DNA of 64,000 nucleotides from contig JAFAFA010000105.1 in NCBI GenBank assembly GCA_023423695.1, positions 124,001 to 188,000 on the forward strand. The letters run 5' to 3'. Within the stretch, counting starts at the first letter, position 1; every line of letters begins with the position of its first letter. The notes beneath the pieces are model-generated. The model did not search any database. It saw only the letters and a list, made by a program, of their open reading frames with translations, and was not told where the DNA came from. A program made the translations under genes and the position numbers. Below, one piece after another: positions 35,089-43,269 of the stretch. Origin of the DNA: Pseudomonadota bacterium. Its GTDB lineage: Bacteria > Pseudomonadota > Alphaproteobacteria > Azospirillales > Azospirillaceae.

Positions 35089-36600
35089 TTACCCGCGGGC
35101 GGTCGTGCGCAGCGTCTCCTCCGCGGCGCGGATCAGGGCCATCGACTTGTTGACGGTCTCCTGGTATTCGGCCTCGGGATCGCTGTCCGCGACCACGCCG
35201 CCACCGGCCTGGACATACATCATCCCGTCCTTAAGCACGGCGGTGCGCAACGCGATGCAGGTGTCCATGGCACCCGACGCGCCGAAATAGCCGATGCAGC
35301 CGGCATAGACGCCGCGGCGGGCCTTTTCCAACTCGTCGATGATCTCCATGGCGCGGACCTTGGGCGCGCCGGACACCGTGCCGGCCGGGAAGCCGGCGAC
35401 CAGTGCGTCGAGCGCGTCGAACTTCGGGTCCAGTTCACCCTCGACGTTGGAGACGATGTGCATGACGTGGCTGTAGAGCTCCACGATCATCTTGGCCGTC
35501 ACCTTGACGGTGCCGACCTTCGCCACCCGGCCGACGTCGTTGCGGCCGAGGTCGAGCAGCATCAGATGCTCGGCTAGTTCCTTCGGGTCGCTCAGCAGAT
35601 CGGCGGCCAGCGCCTCGTCCTCCGCCGTGGTGGCTCCGCGCTTGCGGGTGCCGGCGATCGGGCGGACGGTGACCTTGCCGTCGCGCACGCGCACCAGGAT
35701 TTCCGGGCTGGAGCCGACTATGGTGAGGTCGCCGAAATCGCAGTGGAACAGGAAGGGCGACGGATTCAGGCGGCGCAGCGTGCGGTACAGCGACAGCGGC
35801 GACGGCTTGAAGGGGAAGCGGATGCGCTGCGACGGCACGACCTGGAAGATGTCGCCGGCGCGGATGTACTCCTTCGCCTTCTCCACGATCGCGTGATACT
35901 CCTCGCGCGTCGTGTTGGAGGTCCAGGCCAGCGGCAGGCCGTTCTCGGTGCGCGGCTCACGCCGGTAGGGCAGGGGGCGTTCCAGGTCGGCCAGCGCGTC
36001 GGTAAGCCGTTCCCGCGCGTCGGCATAGGCCGTGGCGGCATCCTTCCCCGCCTTCGGCCAGACCGGCGTCACCAGCGTAATGGAATCGGTGTGGCTGTCG
36101 AAAATGGCGACGATGCTGGGCCGCGTCAGGATCGCATCCGGGATGTTCAACTCGTCCGGATTGTTGTCCGGCAGGCGTTCCATCAGCCGGACCATGTCGT
36201 AGGTCATGTAGCCGAACAGCCCGGCGGCCATCGGCGGCAGTTCCTCCGGCAGTTCGATCCGGCTTTCGTTGATCAGAGAACGCAGGGCATCGAGCGGTGC
36301 AGAGTCGAGCGGCTGGAAGGCGTCGCGATCATGCAGGGCGTCGCGGTTGATCTCCGCCCTGTTGCCCCGAGACCGCCACACCACGTCCGGCTTGAAGCCG
36401 ATCACCGAATAGCGGTCACGCCGCGAGCCGGCCCCGCGTTCCGCCGATTCCAGCAGGAAGCCGAAGGGACGCCCGTCTGCCAGCTTCATATAGGCGGAGA
36501 CCGGAGTCTCCAGGTCGCTGACGAGCGTGGTCCACACCACCTGCGGCCGACCGGCGGCGTAAGCGGCGTCGAAGCTGGTGATATCGGGCTGGACCTTCAC
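35089..36600 (-). CDS. trpE: anthranilate synthase component I
   Basis: A 503-residue TrpE, which makes anthranilate from chorismate with TrpG-supplied ammonia, the first step of tryptophan synthesis. Feedback-site sequence GFLLESAERG is in the N-terminal part, and the catalytic domain has LTIVGSSPEILVRV, VRPIAGTRKRG, LMLLDLGRNDVGRV and AGTVSGAPKVRAMEII. trpG does not follow, so trpE stands apart from the remaining trp genes. It lies 41 bp after ppiD on the same strand, an arrangement common in alphaproteobacteria. No leader peptide or attenuator is visible upstream. Confidence 0.96.
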   Translation of the reverse strand: MKVQPDITSFDAAYAAGRPQVVWTTLVSDLETPVSAYMKLADGRPFGFLLESAERGAGSRRDRYSVIGFKPDVVWRSRGNRAEINRDALHDRDAFQPLDSAPLDALRSLINESRIELPEELPPMAAGLFGYMTYDMVRLMERLPDNNPDELNIPDAILTRPSIVAIFDSHTDSITLVTPVWPKAGKDAATAYADARERLTDALADLERPLPYRREPRTENGLPLAWTSNTTREEYHAIVEKAKEYIRAGDIFQVVPSQRIRFPFKPSPLSLYRTLRRLNPSPFLFHCDFGDLTIVGSSPEILVRVRDGKVTVRPIAGTRKRGATTAEDEALAADLLSDPKELAEHLMLLDLGRNDVGRVAKVGTVKVTAKMIVELYSHVMHIVSNVEGELDPKFDALDALVAGFPAGTVSGAPKVRAMEIIDELEKARRGVYAGCIGYFGASGAMDTCIALRTAVLKDGMMYVQAGGGVVADSDPEAEYQETVNKSMALIRAAEETLRTTARG

Positions 36601-36641
36601 GGCACGAGACCTCTTGCTTGGCTGTCGGCTAAGCCGGAGCC

Positions 36642-38522
36642 TCAGTTGCTGGCGAAGAACTGATCGATGCGCTGGCGGTGAATCCGCACCGGATACTTCT
36701 CGCGCAGCGCGTTGGTGAACTCGGCGACCAGATCATTCTCCAGCCCCTGCTCGACCGAGGCGCGGACCGGCGCCAGATCGGCGTCGGCAGCCTTGGGATC
36801 GGCCGGAATGACTTCCCGGAGGCGGGCGACGACCTGGGCGTCGGCGGTGTTGCCGCTGACCACCTCGTTCGGCTTGGCGGCGAACAGCTTGGCGACCATG
36901 TCGCCGGGCAGGCCCTGCACCGACTGGGCGTCGCGGGTGAAGGGCGCGGTCATGGCGAAGCTGGCGCCGGCCTGGGTGGCGACGTCCTGGGCCGCGGCCT
37001 CGGCGCCCTGCTTCAGGCGGGCGGCGATCTCCTCCGCCTTCTTGGCGGCGCGCTCGGCGCGCTGTTCCTGCTGCCAGTCGGCGATGACCTGATCGCGTAC
37101 GTCGGCAAGCGGGCGGACCGCAGCGGGGATCACGCTGTCGACGCGGACGGCGGTGAAGACGCTTCCCTCGCCCTCGGTCAGGTTGGAGGTGGCGCCGGTC
37201 TTCAGCTGGAAGGCGGCGGGCAGCAGCGCCTTCAGCCCGGCCAGATCGGGAGCGGCATCACGGCCGTCCGGCGCCTTGCCGGTGCTGTCGATGGCGGCGA
37301 CCTTGGTCAGGGCGAGCCCCTGGGCCTGAGCCACCTCGTCCAGCGATGCGCCGCTGGCGAGCTGGTCCTCGACCCGGTTCGCGATGGAGAAGACGGAATC
37401 GAGCGCCTGCTCCTTCTTCAGGTCGTTCGCCAGCTGGTCGCGCACATCCTCGAAGCTGCGGGTGGTCGCCGGGGTCACGCCGGTGACGGCCAGGACGTGC
37501 CAGCCGAGCGAGCTCTTCACCGCATCGGAGGTCTTGCCGGGTTCCAGCGCGAAGGCGGCATCGCCGATCTCCGGCAGGTCGGTGAGGGCGATGTTGTCGA
37601 GCGTCACCGGCTCCTGGCCGGCTTCCTTGGCGGCTTCGGCCAGCCCCTTGGTCTTGGCGGCCTCGGCGATCTGCTTGGCCTTCGCCTCGTCATCGACCAC
37701 CAGCATCTGGACGGTGCGCTTTTCCGGCGCGCCGAACTCGCTCGCCCGCTCCTCATACGCCTTGCGCAGCTGGGCATCGTCGATCTTGATGTCCTTGGCC
37801 AGCACGTCGGGCGACAGGCGGGCGACGGTCAGCGACCGGTATTCTGGGGCGGTGAAGCGGACCTGATGGTCGTCATAGGCCTGCTTGATCGCCGCATCGT
37901 CGGGCACCCCGACATCGCCGATGGCGGCGTTGGGCAGGGTCACGACCTCAGCCACGCGCTTTTCGCCGCGGAAGCGGTAGAGGTCCTGCACCAGCGGCTG
38001 CGGCGGCGTCAGGCCGGCGGCGACGGCACCAGCGACCAGCTGGCGCGCCGTCTCGCGCTGGATCATCGCGACATAGGCGTCCTCGGTCAGCTGGCTGTTG
38101 CGCAGCACCGAACGGAAGATGTTGGGATCGAACTGGCCCTGCTGGTTGCGGAAGGCCGGCTCGTCGGCGATGCGCAGCCGGACCACCTCTGCACCGACGG
38201 AAATGCCCATGTCGGTGGCGGCGAGATCGAACAGCGTGCGCTGGATCAGCGACTGCAGCGATTGGTCCAGAAGGCCGAAGCGCTTGGCCTGCTCGGTGGT
38301 CAGGGTGCCGCCCAGCATCGGGCGCAGCCGTTCCATCTGCCGGCGGAATTCCTGGTCCAGCGTCTGCTGCCCGATCTCCACCTTGCCGACTTCGGCGACG
38401 GTGGTGGGCGTGGAGGCACGGAACACGTCGCCGATACCCCAAACGCCGAAGCTGAGGATCAACAGCACGAACAGGATCTTGACGACCCAGGAGCCGGCGA
38501 AATTGCGGATGAACTGGAGCAT
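36642..38522 (-). CDS. ppiD: PpiD-like periplasmic peptidyl-prolyl isomerase/chaperone
   Basis: A 626-residue protein starting MLQFIRNFAGSWVVKILFVLL: a short cytoplasmic head, one membrane anchor (about 13-32), then a SurA_N-like domain (VGKVEIGQQTLDQEFRRQME) and a rotamase/parvulin domain (about 250-360, with SLGWHVLAVTGVTPA). Length equals the usual 620-630. PpiD sits in the inner membrane near SecYEG and assists outgoing proteins. The frame is open 47 codons further upstream, but the ATG at 38,522 gives the conserved anchor. The catalytic character of the parvulin domain is uncertain, as in many PpiD proteins. It is followed by trpE. Confidence 0.92.
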   Translation of the reverse strand: MLQFIRNFAGSWVVKILFVLLILSFGVWGIGDVFRASTPTTVAEVGKVEIGQQTLDQEFRRQMERLRPMLGGTLTTEQAKRFGLLDQSLQSLIQRTLFDLAATDMGISVGAEVVRLRIADEPAFRNQQGQFDPNIFRSVLRNSQLTEDAYVAMIQRETARQLVAGAVAAGLTPPQPLVQDLYRFRGEKRVAEVVTLPNAAIGDVGVPDDAAIKQAYDDHQVRFTAPEYRSLTVARLSPDVLAKDIKIDDAQLRKAYEERASEFGAPEKRTVQMLVVDDEAKAKQIAEAAKTKGLAEAAKEAGQEPVTLDNIALTDLPEIGDAAFALEPGKTSDAVKSSLGWHVLAVTGVTPATTRSFEDVRDQLANDLKKEQALDSVFSIANRVEDQLASGASLDEVAQAQGLALTKVAAIDSTGKAPDGRDAAPDLAGLKALLPAAFQLKTGATSNLTEGEGSVFTAVRVDSVIPAAVRPLADVRDQVIADWQQEQRAERAAKKAEEIAARLKQGAEAAAQDVATQAGASFAMTAPFTRDAQSVQGLPGDMVAKLFAAKPNEVVSGNTADAQVVARLREVIPADPKAADADLAPVRASVEQGLENDLVAEFTNALREKYPVRIHRQRIDQFFASN

Positions 38523-38661
38523 GGGACCCGAATCTAAGCGCGTCGTTCGGCCATCCGGCCGGGGCGGCGCATCATAGATAGGGGAGGGTGGGGCGGCAAC
38601 AGCCCTTTTCCGCGTGCTCGATTTCCGGGAGGGCGATTTGCGGATGGTCTTTTCGCACGAC

Positions 38662-38700
38662 AAAGCCCCGGCGCCGCATGCGATACGGCGCCGGGGCTTT
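38662..38700 (-). terminator. strong bidirectional terminator after csbD
   Basis: AAAGCCCCGGCGCCG (38,662-38,676) pairs without mismatch with CGGCGCCGGGGCTTT (38,686-38,700) around a 9-nt loop, 20 bp after the csbD stop. The A/T ends allow function in both directions. It isolates csbD from ppiD. Confidence 0.85.
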
Positions 38701-38720
38701 CGGTCGTTGAGGTTCGACGA

Positions 38721-38900
38721 TTACTTCAGAGCGTCGCGGGCGGCATCCTTGGCGCCGCCGATCGTGTTCTGAACCTTGCCGGCGGCCTTGTCGGCCTGAC
38801 CCTCGGTTTCGGTCTTCTTGTCGCCGGTCAGCTTGCCCGCGGTTTCCTTGATCGAGCCCTTGACGGAACGGGCGGCGCCCTCGATGCGATCCTTATCCAT
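38721..38900 (-). CDS. CsbD-family stress response protein
   Basis: A 59-residue CsbD-like protein: MDKDRIEGAARSVKGSIKET, AGKLTGD, and AAGKVQNTIGGAKDAARDAL. It is small, charged and helical, as usual for the family, which is induced by general stress in many bacteria; its biochemical role is unknown. The frame continues upstream, but AGGAGG lies just before the ATG at 38,900. A strong terminator follows. AT-rich sequence near 38,960-38,975 could hold its promoter. Confidence 0.9.
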   Translation of the reverse strand: MDKDRIEGAARSVKGSIKETAGKLTGDKKTETEGQADKAAGKVQNTIGGAKDAARDALK

Positions 38901-38923
38901 GGTGGCAACCTCCTGTGAATTGG

Positions 38924-39376
38924 TTATGCCTGGACAACAGACCTGAAGGAGAAAGGCTCCATTAAATTTAATACACGAAAGGCAAGCCTGGACAGTGTCG
39001 GCCATCGGGCCCGGCGCGGCCCGTCGATGCCGTGGCCGGCCGACCGCTCCGACGCCGGGGTTCCGACGGTCATCTGGCCGGCGCTGCGGCGGCGCAGCGT
39101 GGCCAGCGTCAGCGCGTGGTGGCTGATACGGTTGCGGAACTTACGGTTGCGGAACTCGCGGTCCACCCGGCTGAAGGCGCTGTATGCCAGCCTCACGGCG
39201 GCGGGAGACCGGGTGCGTCGCGCCTCCTGCAGCGCGTCGCGCAGGGTACGCAGTTCCAGGATGCCCGGTACGAAGGCCATCTCCACCGCTTCCGCCAGGA
39301 TTTCGATGGAGCAGAGCGTCGCTTCGTCTTCGAGCGCGCTGCCGTCGAGCGGGCAGTTGCCGGGCGGAAGGCTCAT
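38924..39376 (-). CDS. small hypothetical protein upstream of csbD
   Basis: A frame of 150 codons from an ATG at 39,376. The first 95 residues look protein-like and helical (CSIEILAEAVEMAFVPGILE, LRTLRDALQEARRT, LAYSAFSRVDREFRNRK), whereas the last 50 look less so and overlap the likely csbD promoter. No domain was recognised. The 22-bp gap from the preceding small gene and 23-bp gap to csbD suit a three-gene run. It could be a real gene or only partly coding. Confidence 0.4.
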   Translation of the reverse strand: MSLPPGNCPLDGSALEDEATLCSIEILAEAVEMAFVPGILELRTLRDALQEARRTRSPAAVRLAYSAFSRVDREFRNRKFRNRISHHALTLATLRRRSAGQMTVGTPASERSAGHGIDGPRRARWPTLSRLAFRVLNLMEPFSFRSVVQA

Positions 39377-39398
39377 CGACACGCCTGCGCCATGGTGC

Positions 39399-39614
39399 TC
39401 AGGATCCCAGGAGGTCGAGTACCGCCGCCAGGCAACGATGGCGGGTGACGCAGTCGTCGCAGCCGCCGGTCGCCTGGAGATGCTGCGGGCAATGCAGGCG
39501 GCGCAGCGCCTCCAATCCCTGGCGCAGCGCATGCTTCTTCGCCTCCGAGATCACATCGGTGACCCGGATGGTTTCCAAAGCGTCCTGCATGGGATTGGAT
39601 GCGTCTATGAACAT
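39399..39614 (-). CDS. small Cys/His-rich hypothetical protein
   Basis: A 71-residue protein with a helical first half (DALETIRVTDVISEAKKHAL) and a Cys/His-rich second half: LHCPQHLQATGGCDDCVTRHRC. The C-x-x-H, C-x-x-C and H-x-C spacing suggests a small metal-binding fold. GGGAGTGGAGG lies before the ATG at 39,614. Function unknown. It may begin a short operon leading to csbD. Confidence 0.5.
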   Translation of the reverse strand: MFIDASNPMQDALETIRVTDVISEAKKHALRQGLEALRRLHCPQHLQATGGCDDCVTRHRCLAAVLDLLGS

Positions 39615-39750
39615 TTCGCTATGCCTCCACTCCCGAAAAATCTATGTCGCACCCGCGGCCAAGTCCATGAACAGGCTGTAATAGTGGCGGTGCAAATTGA
39701 AACGAGCTGTGGCGCGATCTGCCGCGACGCAACGATTCGGCCTTTCGGCA

Positions 39751-39800
39751 TCGACACAAAGCCCGTTGACACACGATTCATCGACACACGGCCCGTTGAC
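39751..39800. repeat. two tandem 20-bp direct repeats, 30-bp period
   Basis: TCGACACAAAGCCCGTTGAC (39,751-39,770) recurs as TCGACACACGGCCCGTTGAC (39,781-39,800), 18 of 20 positions equal, 30 bp apart, about three helical turns. They lie between the small Cys/His gene (leftward) and the YnfA gene (rightward). A protein-binding array is possible. Confidence 0.5.
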
Positions 39801-39859
39801 GCGGCCACGCGCACGCCGCAGCATCGCCGCGATCGTTGACGACGGCGCTGCGGGGATGA

Positions 39860-40201
39860 ATGGAGCGGGTGGTGTGGCCGACGCTGGCCTTGTACGGGGC
39901 GGCGGCGCTGGCGGAAATCGCCGGCTGCTTCGCCTTCTGGGCCTGGGCGCGGCTGGATCGCAGCCTGTGGTGGACGCTGCCGGGAGTGGCCAGCCTGTGC
40001 CTGTTCGCCTGGCTGTTGACGCGGGCGGACGCGGATTTCGCCGGCCGGGCCTATGCGGCCTACGGCGGAGTCTACATCGCCGCGTCGCTGCTGTGGCTGT
40101 GGCTGGTCGAGGGAGCGCGGCCGGACCGCTGGGACGCGGCCGGCGCACTTGTCTGTCTGGCCGGGGCGGCGATTATCCTCGCTGGTCCCCGCGCGGGCTG
40201 A
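39860..40201 (+). CDS. YnfA/UPF0060-family small membrane protein
   Basis: A 113-residue protein with four hydrophobic segments and the family signature LAEIAGCFAFWAWARLDRS, then GRAYAAYGGVYIAASLLWLW and RPDRWDAAGALVCLAGAAII. The UPF0060 family is related to small multidrug resistance proteins, but no substrate is assigned. Its last 29 bp overlap the 3' end of a gene on the other strand. Confidence 0.9.
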   Translation: MERVVWPTLALYGAAALAEIAGCFAFWAWARLDRSLWWTLPGVASLCLFAWLLTRADADFAGRAYAAYGGVYIAASLLWLWLVEGARPDRWDAAGALVCLAGAAIILAGPRAG

Positions 40202-40418
40202 GAGAGGGCGGGACCGGCCGGTTGACCGACCGCCGCAGGGCAGGGCCGTTCACCAGAACCAGACGCCCGCCATCCACCTGAAGATACGCCCCGACGCGCA
40301 CCCGGCCGCGCAGGATGTCGTCGTTGAGCATGATCTGCGCTTCGGCCAGGGACAGTGGGGTGCCCTGGTAGTATGCACGTCCGTCGGCATGGCGGATCTG
40401 GCTGAATGCATTGGTCAT
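40173..40418 (-). CDS. small hypothetical protein convergent with ynfA
   Basis: An 81-residue protein from an ATG at 40,418 with GGGAG upstream. The sequence TNAFSQIRHADGRAYYQGTP, LSLAEAQIMLNDDILRGRVR and VGAYLQVDGGRLVLVNG looks like one compact soluble domain; no domain name can be given. It is tail-to-tail with the YnfA gene, and the two coding ends overlap by 29 bp. The C-terminal part, in the overlap, is Pro/Ser-rich and may not be conserved. Confidence 0.55.
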   Translation of the reverse strand: MTNAFSQIRHADGRAYYQGTPLSLAEAQIMLNDDILRGRVRVGAYLQVDGGRLVLVNGPALRRSVNRPVPPSLSPRGDQRG

Positions 40419-40985
40419 GTCACGGTGCTCCCTATCCATATTCTTGAGCGGCGGACCGCAGACTTATTCGATACGTGACGGCGGCAGCCATTGCCGATGC
40501 CGATATCGGACGAACGCCTGGAAGGTCCGGTTTATTCCTCCATCGAATGCACGCGGGTCGAAAACCACTGGGGAGAGGCGGCTTGCAGCCGTTCCGGCCA
40601 GCACGCTCCTGTCCGCGAATATCCTGCGGGGAACACCGCCGCAGGTCCAGGTGCAAGTGGGAAATGCCACCGAATTGTCGCAGATGATACGCGCAAAAGC
40701 TGTAGCGGTGCGTCGGGCGGCGGCCGATTATTCCCGGGAACCGCACTGCGCATTGAACCATGTCAATCGCGCATCCGACTTCAACCGTTAGAGTGCGAAT
40801 GTATCACGGTCCGGCGGCCACGCGAATGATCGGTATGCCTCAGCTTGGCCGAACGTTGGAAAACTCACCGATTGGGGTCATAATACCTCGGTCGGGTGTT
40901 CGATTGATAATATGAGTTGCCCACTCCTGTTGCGGCAGGCCGGCAGGCCGGCAGACAGAGACCTGCAGAGAAGACGGATCGCTTC
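40419..40985. other. intergenic region without a supported gene
   Basis: About 570 bp between a leftward small gene and the PAS-EAL gene. Several short open frames exist on both strands, but none has a ribosome site together with protein-like composition. A short tandem GGCAGGCC-type repeat occurs at about 40,933-40,950. The region from 40,780 to 40,916 is AT-richer and probably holds the promoter of the rightward gene, but no clear hexamers were found. Confidence 0.5.
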
Positions 40986-41009
40986 GTGAACCTACAACCG
41001 GCGGATCAG

Positions 41010-43190
41010 ATGAACGGCTCCGAAATCAGCGGTCCCGGCGGCGATGCTTCCGCCTGGGAAGGCGATGTCGCCGCGCTGCCGCGCGATCCGGCCTTCCTGT
41101 CTTCGCTGGCCTCGAGCCTGCTGGCCTCCAGTCCACTCGATCGTGGCGGGGCGGTGCTGGTTTATGTCGACCGCGACTGCGTGCTCCGCCATGCCGACCC
41201 GCGGTTCGCCGCCGTGCTGGATGCCAAACCGGCGGACCTCGTCGGCCACCCGCTTGCCGACTTCGATCATCCGGCGATCGCAGCGCTGACGACGGCCATC
41301 GCGAGGGTCGGCCAATCGCCGTCGCGGACTGCGGCTCCGCTCGATTGCCTGACGGCCGGCTGCGACGGCCGCCGCTCGATCCTCAGCGGCAGCGTGCTGG
41401 CCCACCGCGACGCCGCGGGGGAGACGGTGGGGTATCTCGGCACCTTCCACCAGACCGGCGACCCTGACCGCATCGCGGAGTTCGTGACCTGCCGCGATAC
41501 CTTCATCGCGACCCTGCTGGACGCGGCGGTGGACGGCATCATCGTGTCCGACCGCAGCGGCATCATCCGCTCCATCAATCGCGCCTGCTGCCAGCTGTTC
41601 GGCTACGAGGAGGGCGAGCTGCTCGGGCGGAACATGACCATCCTGATGCCGCCGCCCTTCTCGCGCGACCACAACCGCTACATCGACACCTACATGAAGA
41701 CGGACCGAGCCAAGATCATCGGCATCGGCCGCGACACGCTGGGCCAGCGCAAGGACGGCACCGTGTTCCCCATCCATCTCAGCGTCGGCCGGGCGCGGCT
41801 GGGGGAGGAGGCGACCTTCGTCGGCATCATCCGCGACATCTCCGAACGTCTGGCCGCCGAACAGCGCGCCACATATCTGGCGCGGCACGACCCGCTGACC
41901 GGCGTCCTCACCCGCACCGCCTTCCTGGAGGATTGCGAGGCGCTGTTCGCCGGTCACGGCACCGCGGACGGGGGCGCGGCGGGCGAGGGTCTGTTCGCGC
42001 TCTTCTCCCTCGACGTCGATCAGTTCAGCGACGTGAACGAGGCCTTCGGCTTCCATGTCGGCGACGCGGCGCTGAAGGCCATGGTCAGCCGGGTGATGGA
42101 GGTTCTGCCGCCAAACACCATCGTCTGCCGCATCGCCGCCGATGAATTCGCAGCGCTGTCACGGGTGACCGATAGCGAGCATGCGCGCACGCTGGCCGGG
42201 GTTCTGCACGACCGGCTGACCGCCTCCATCTATGCCGACCGCCATTGGGTCCGGCTGCGCCTGTCGGTCGGGGCGGCGGTACAGGACGACTCTGTCAGAA
42301 CGCTGGAGGATCTGAACGCCAAGGCGAAGCTCGCGCTCCAGGCGGTGCAGCACAATGGCGGCAACGCCATCTGTTTCTACACGCCGGAAATGGCGGCGGC
42401 GGCGACGCGGCGGATGATGCTGACCATGCATCTGACCCACGCCATCGAACGCAACGAGCTGCATCTGGTCTATCAGCCCATCGTGGACCGGCACGGCCGC
42501 ATCCGGTCGGTGGAGGCGCTGCTGCGCTGGACCCACCATGCGCTGGGGCCGGTCTCGCCGGGGGAGTTCATCCCGGTGGCGGAGGAAAGCGGCCTGATCG
42601 TCCCAATCACCGACTGGGTGCTGTCCACCGCCGTCGCCCAGATGTCGCGCTGGGAGGAGGAGGGCGTGCTGCCCGACCGCGTGTTCCTCAACATCTCCGG
42701 CCAGCAGTTCCTGCGCGGCAACCTGACGCTGCGGCTGGAGGAATTGCTGGGGCGGCATCCGTCGCTGTGCAGCCATCTGGGGCTGGAGATCACCGAACAG
42801 GCGGCGGTGCGCGATCTGAAGGTGGCGGTGCGCACGCTGGGGGAGCTTGCCGACCTCGGCATCCAGGCGGCCATCGACGATTTCGGCTCCGGCTATTCCT
42901 CGCTCAGCTATGTGCAGCAGCTGCCGGTGGCAAAGCTGAAGATCGACCGCGCCTTCATCATCGACGTTCCGGACAACCCGAAGAACAACGCGCTGGTCCG
43001 CGCCGCCGTCGGCATGGCGCACGGCCTGGGCCTGACCACCGTCGCCGAGGGGGTGGAGACGGCGGAGCAGCGCGATTTTCTGGTGTCGGTCGGCTGCGAC
43101 ATGATGCAGGGCTATTTCTTCGGCCGGCCGATGGCGCCGGATGTGTTGGCCGACATGGTGCGGGCGCAGGCGGCGCTCTCCGTCGGATAA
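41010..43190 (+). CDS. PAS-PAS-degenerate GGDEF-EAL protein, probable c-di-GMP phosphodiesterase
   Basis: About 726 residues. A first PAS-like region is followed by a FixL-like PAS (LDAAVDGIIVSDRSGIIRSI, LMPPPFSRDHNRYI, KIIGIGRDTLGQRKDGTVFP), then a GGDEF domain in which the active-site stretch is RIAADEF instead of GGDEF, then a full EAL domain with VEALLRWTHH, LEITEQ, AIDDFGSGYSSLSYV and TTVAEGVETAEQ. The cyclase part is therefore probably inactive and the EAL part active. The start is uncertain: GTG at 40,986 or TTG at 40,917 are in frame upstream. At the position where FixL has its haem His, this protein has Lys. Confidence 0.9.
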   Translation: MNGSEISGPGGDASAWEGDVAALPRDPAFLSSLASSLLASSPLDRGGAVLVYVDRDCVLRHADPRFAAVLDAKPADLVGHPLADFDHPAIAALTTAIARVGQSPSRTAAPLDCLTAGCDGRRSILSGSVLAHRDAAGETVGYLGTFHQTGDPDRIAEFVTCRDTFIATLLDAAVDGIIVSDRSGIIRSINRACCQLFGYEEGELLGRNMTILMPPPFSRDHNRYIDTYMKTDRAKIIGIGRDTLGQRKDGTVFPIHLSVGRARLGEEATFVGIIRDISERLAAEQRATYLARHDPLTGVLTRTAFLEDCEALFAGHGTADGGAAGEGLFALFSLDVDQFSDVNEAFGFHVGDAALKAMVSRVMEVLPPNTIVCRIAADEFAALSRVTDSEHARTLAGVLHDRLTASIYADRHWVRLRLSVGAAVQDDSVRTLEDLNAKAKLALQAVQHNGGNAICFYTPEMAAAATRRMMLTMHLTHAIERNELHLVYQPIVDRHGRIRSVEALLRWTHHALGPVSPGEFIPVAEESGLIVPITDWVLSTAVAQMSRWEEEGVLPDRVFLNISGQQFLRGNLTLRLEELLGRHPSLCSHLGLEITEQAAVRDLKVAVRTLGELADLGIQAAIDDFGSGYSSLSYVQQLPVAKLKIDRAFIIDVPDNPKNNALVRAAVGMAHGLGLTTVAEGVETAEQRDFLVSVGCDMMQGYFFGRPMAPDVLADMVRAQAALSVG

Positions 43191-43218
43191 TTCCCGTCTC
43201 GACAGCATCAGCTGCAAC

Positions 43219-43254
43219 TGATATCCATTCTCACGACCTTGAGAGTCATTCGCA
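43219..43254 (+). promoter_or_regulatory. two tandem Fur-like boxes upstream of fbpA
   Basis: TGATATC-C-ATTCTCA (43,219-43,233) matches the 7-1-7 Fur consensus TGATAAT-N-ATTATCA at 11 of 14 positions, and TGAGAGT-C-ATTCGCA (43,240-43,254) at 10 of 14. Their centres are 21 bp apart, two helical turns. They lie 16 bp before the iron-binding-protein start, where repression by an iron regulator is expected. By eye only; no scoring was run. Confidence 0.45.
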
Positions 43255-43269
43255 GTTCGGGAGTGAGGA

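Noticed and set aside
39697..40281. 194-codon plus-strand frame overlapping the YnfA gene
   Set aside because: It overlaps the YnfA frame, which has the clear family signature, and shows no protein-like features itself.
40432..40829. Several overlapping frames of 68-126 codons in the gap before the PAS-EAL gene
   Set aside because: None has a ribosome site with protein-like composition, and they overlap each other on both strands.
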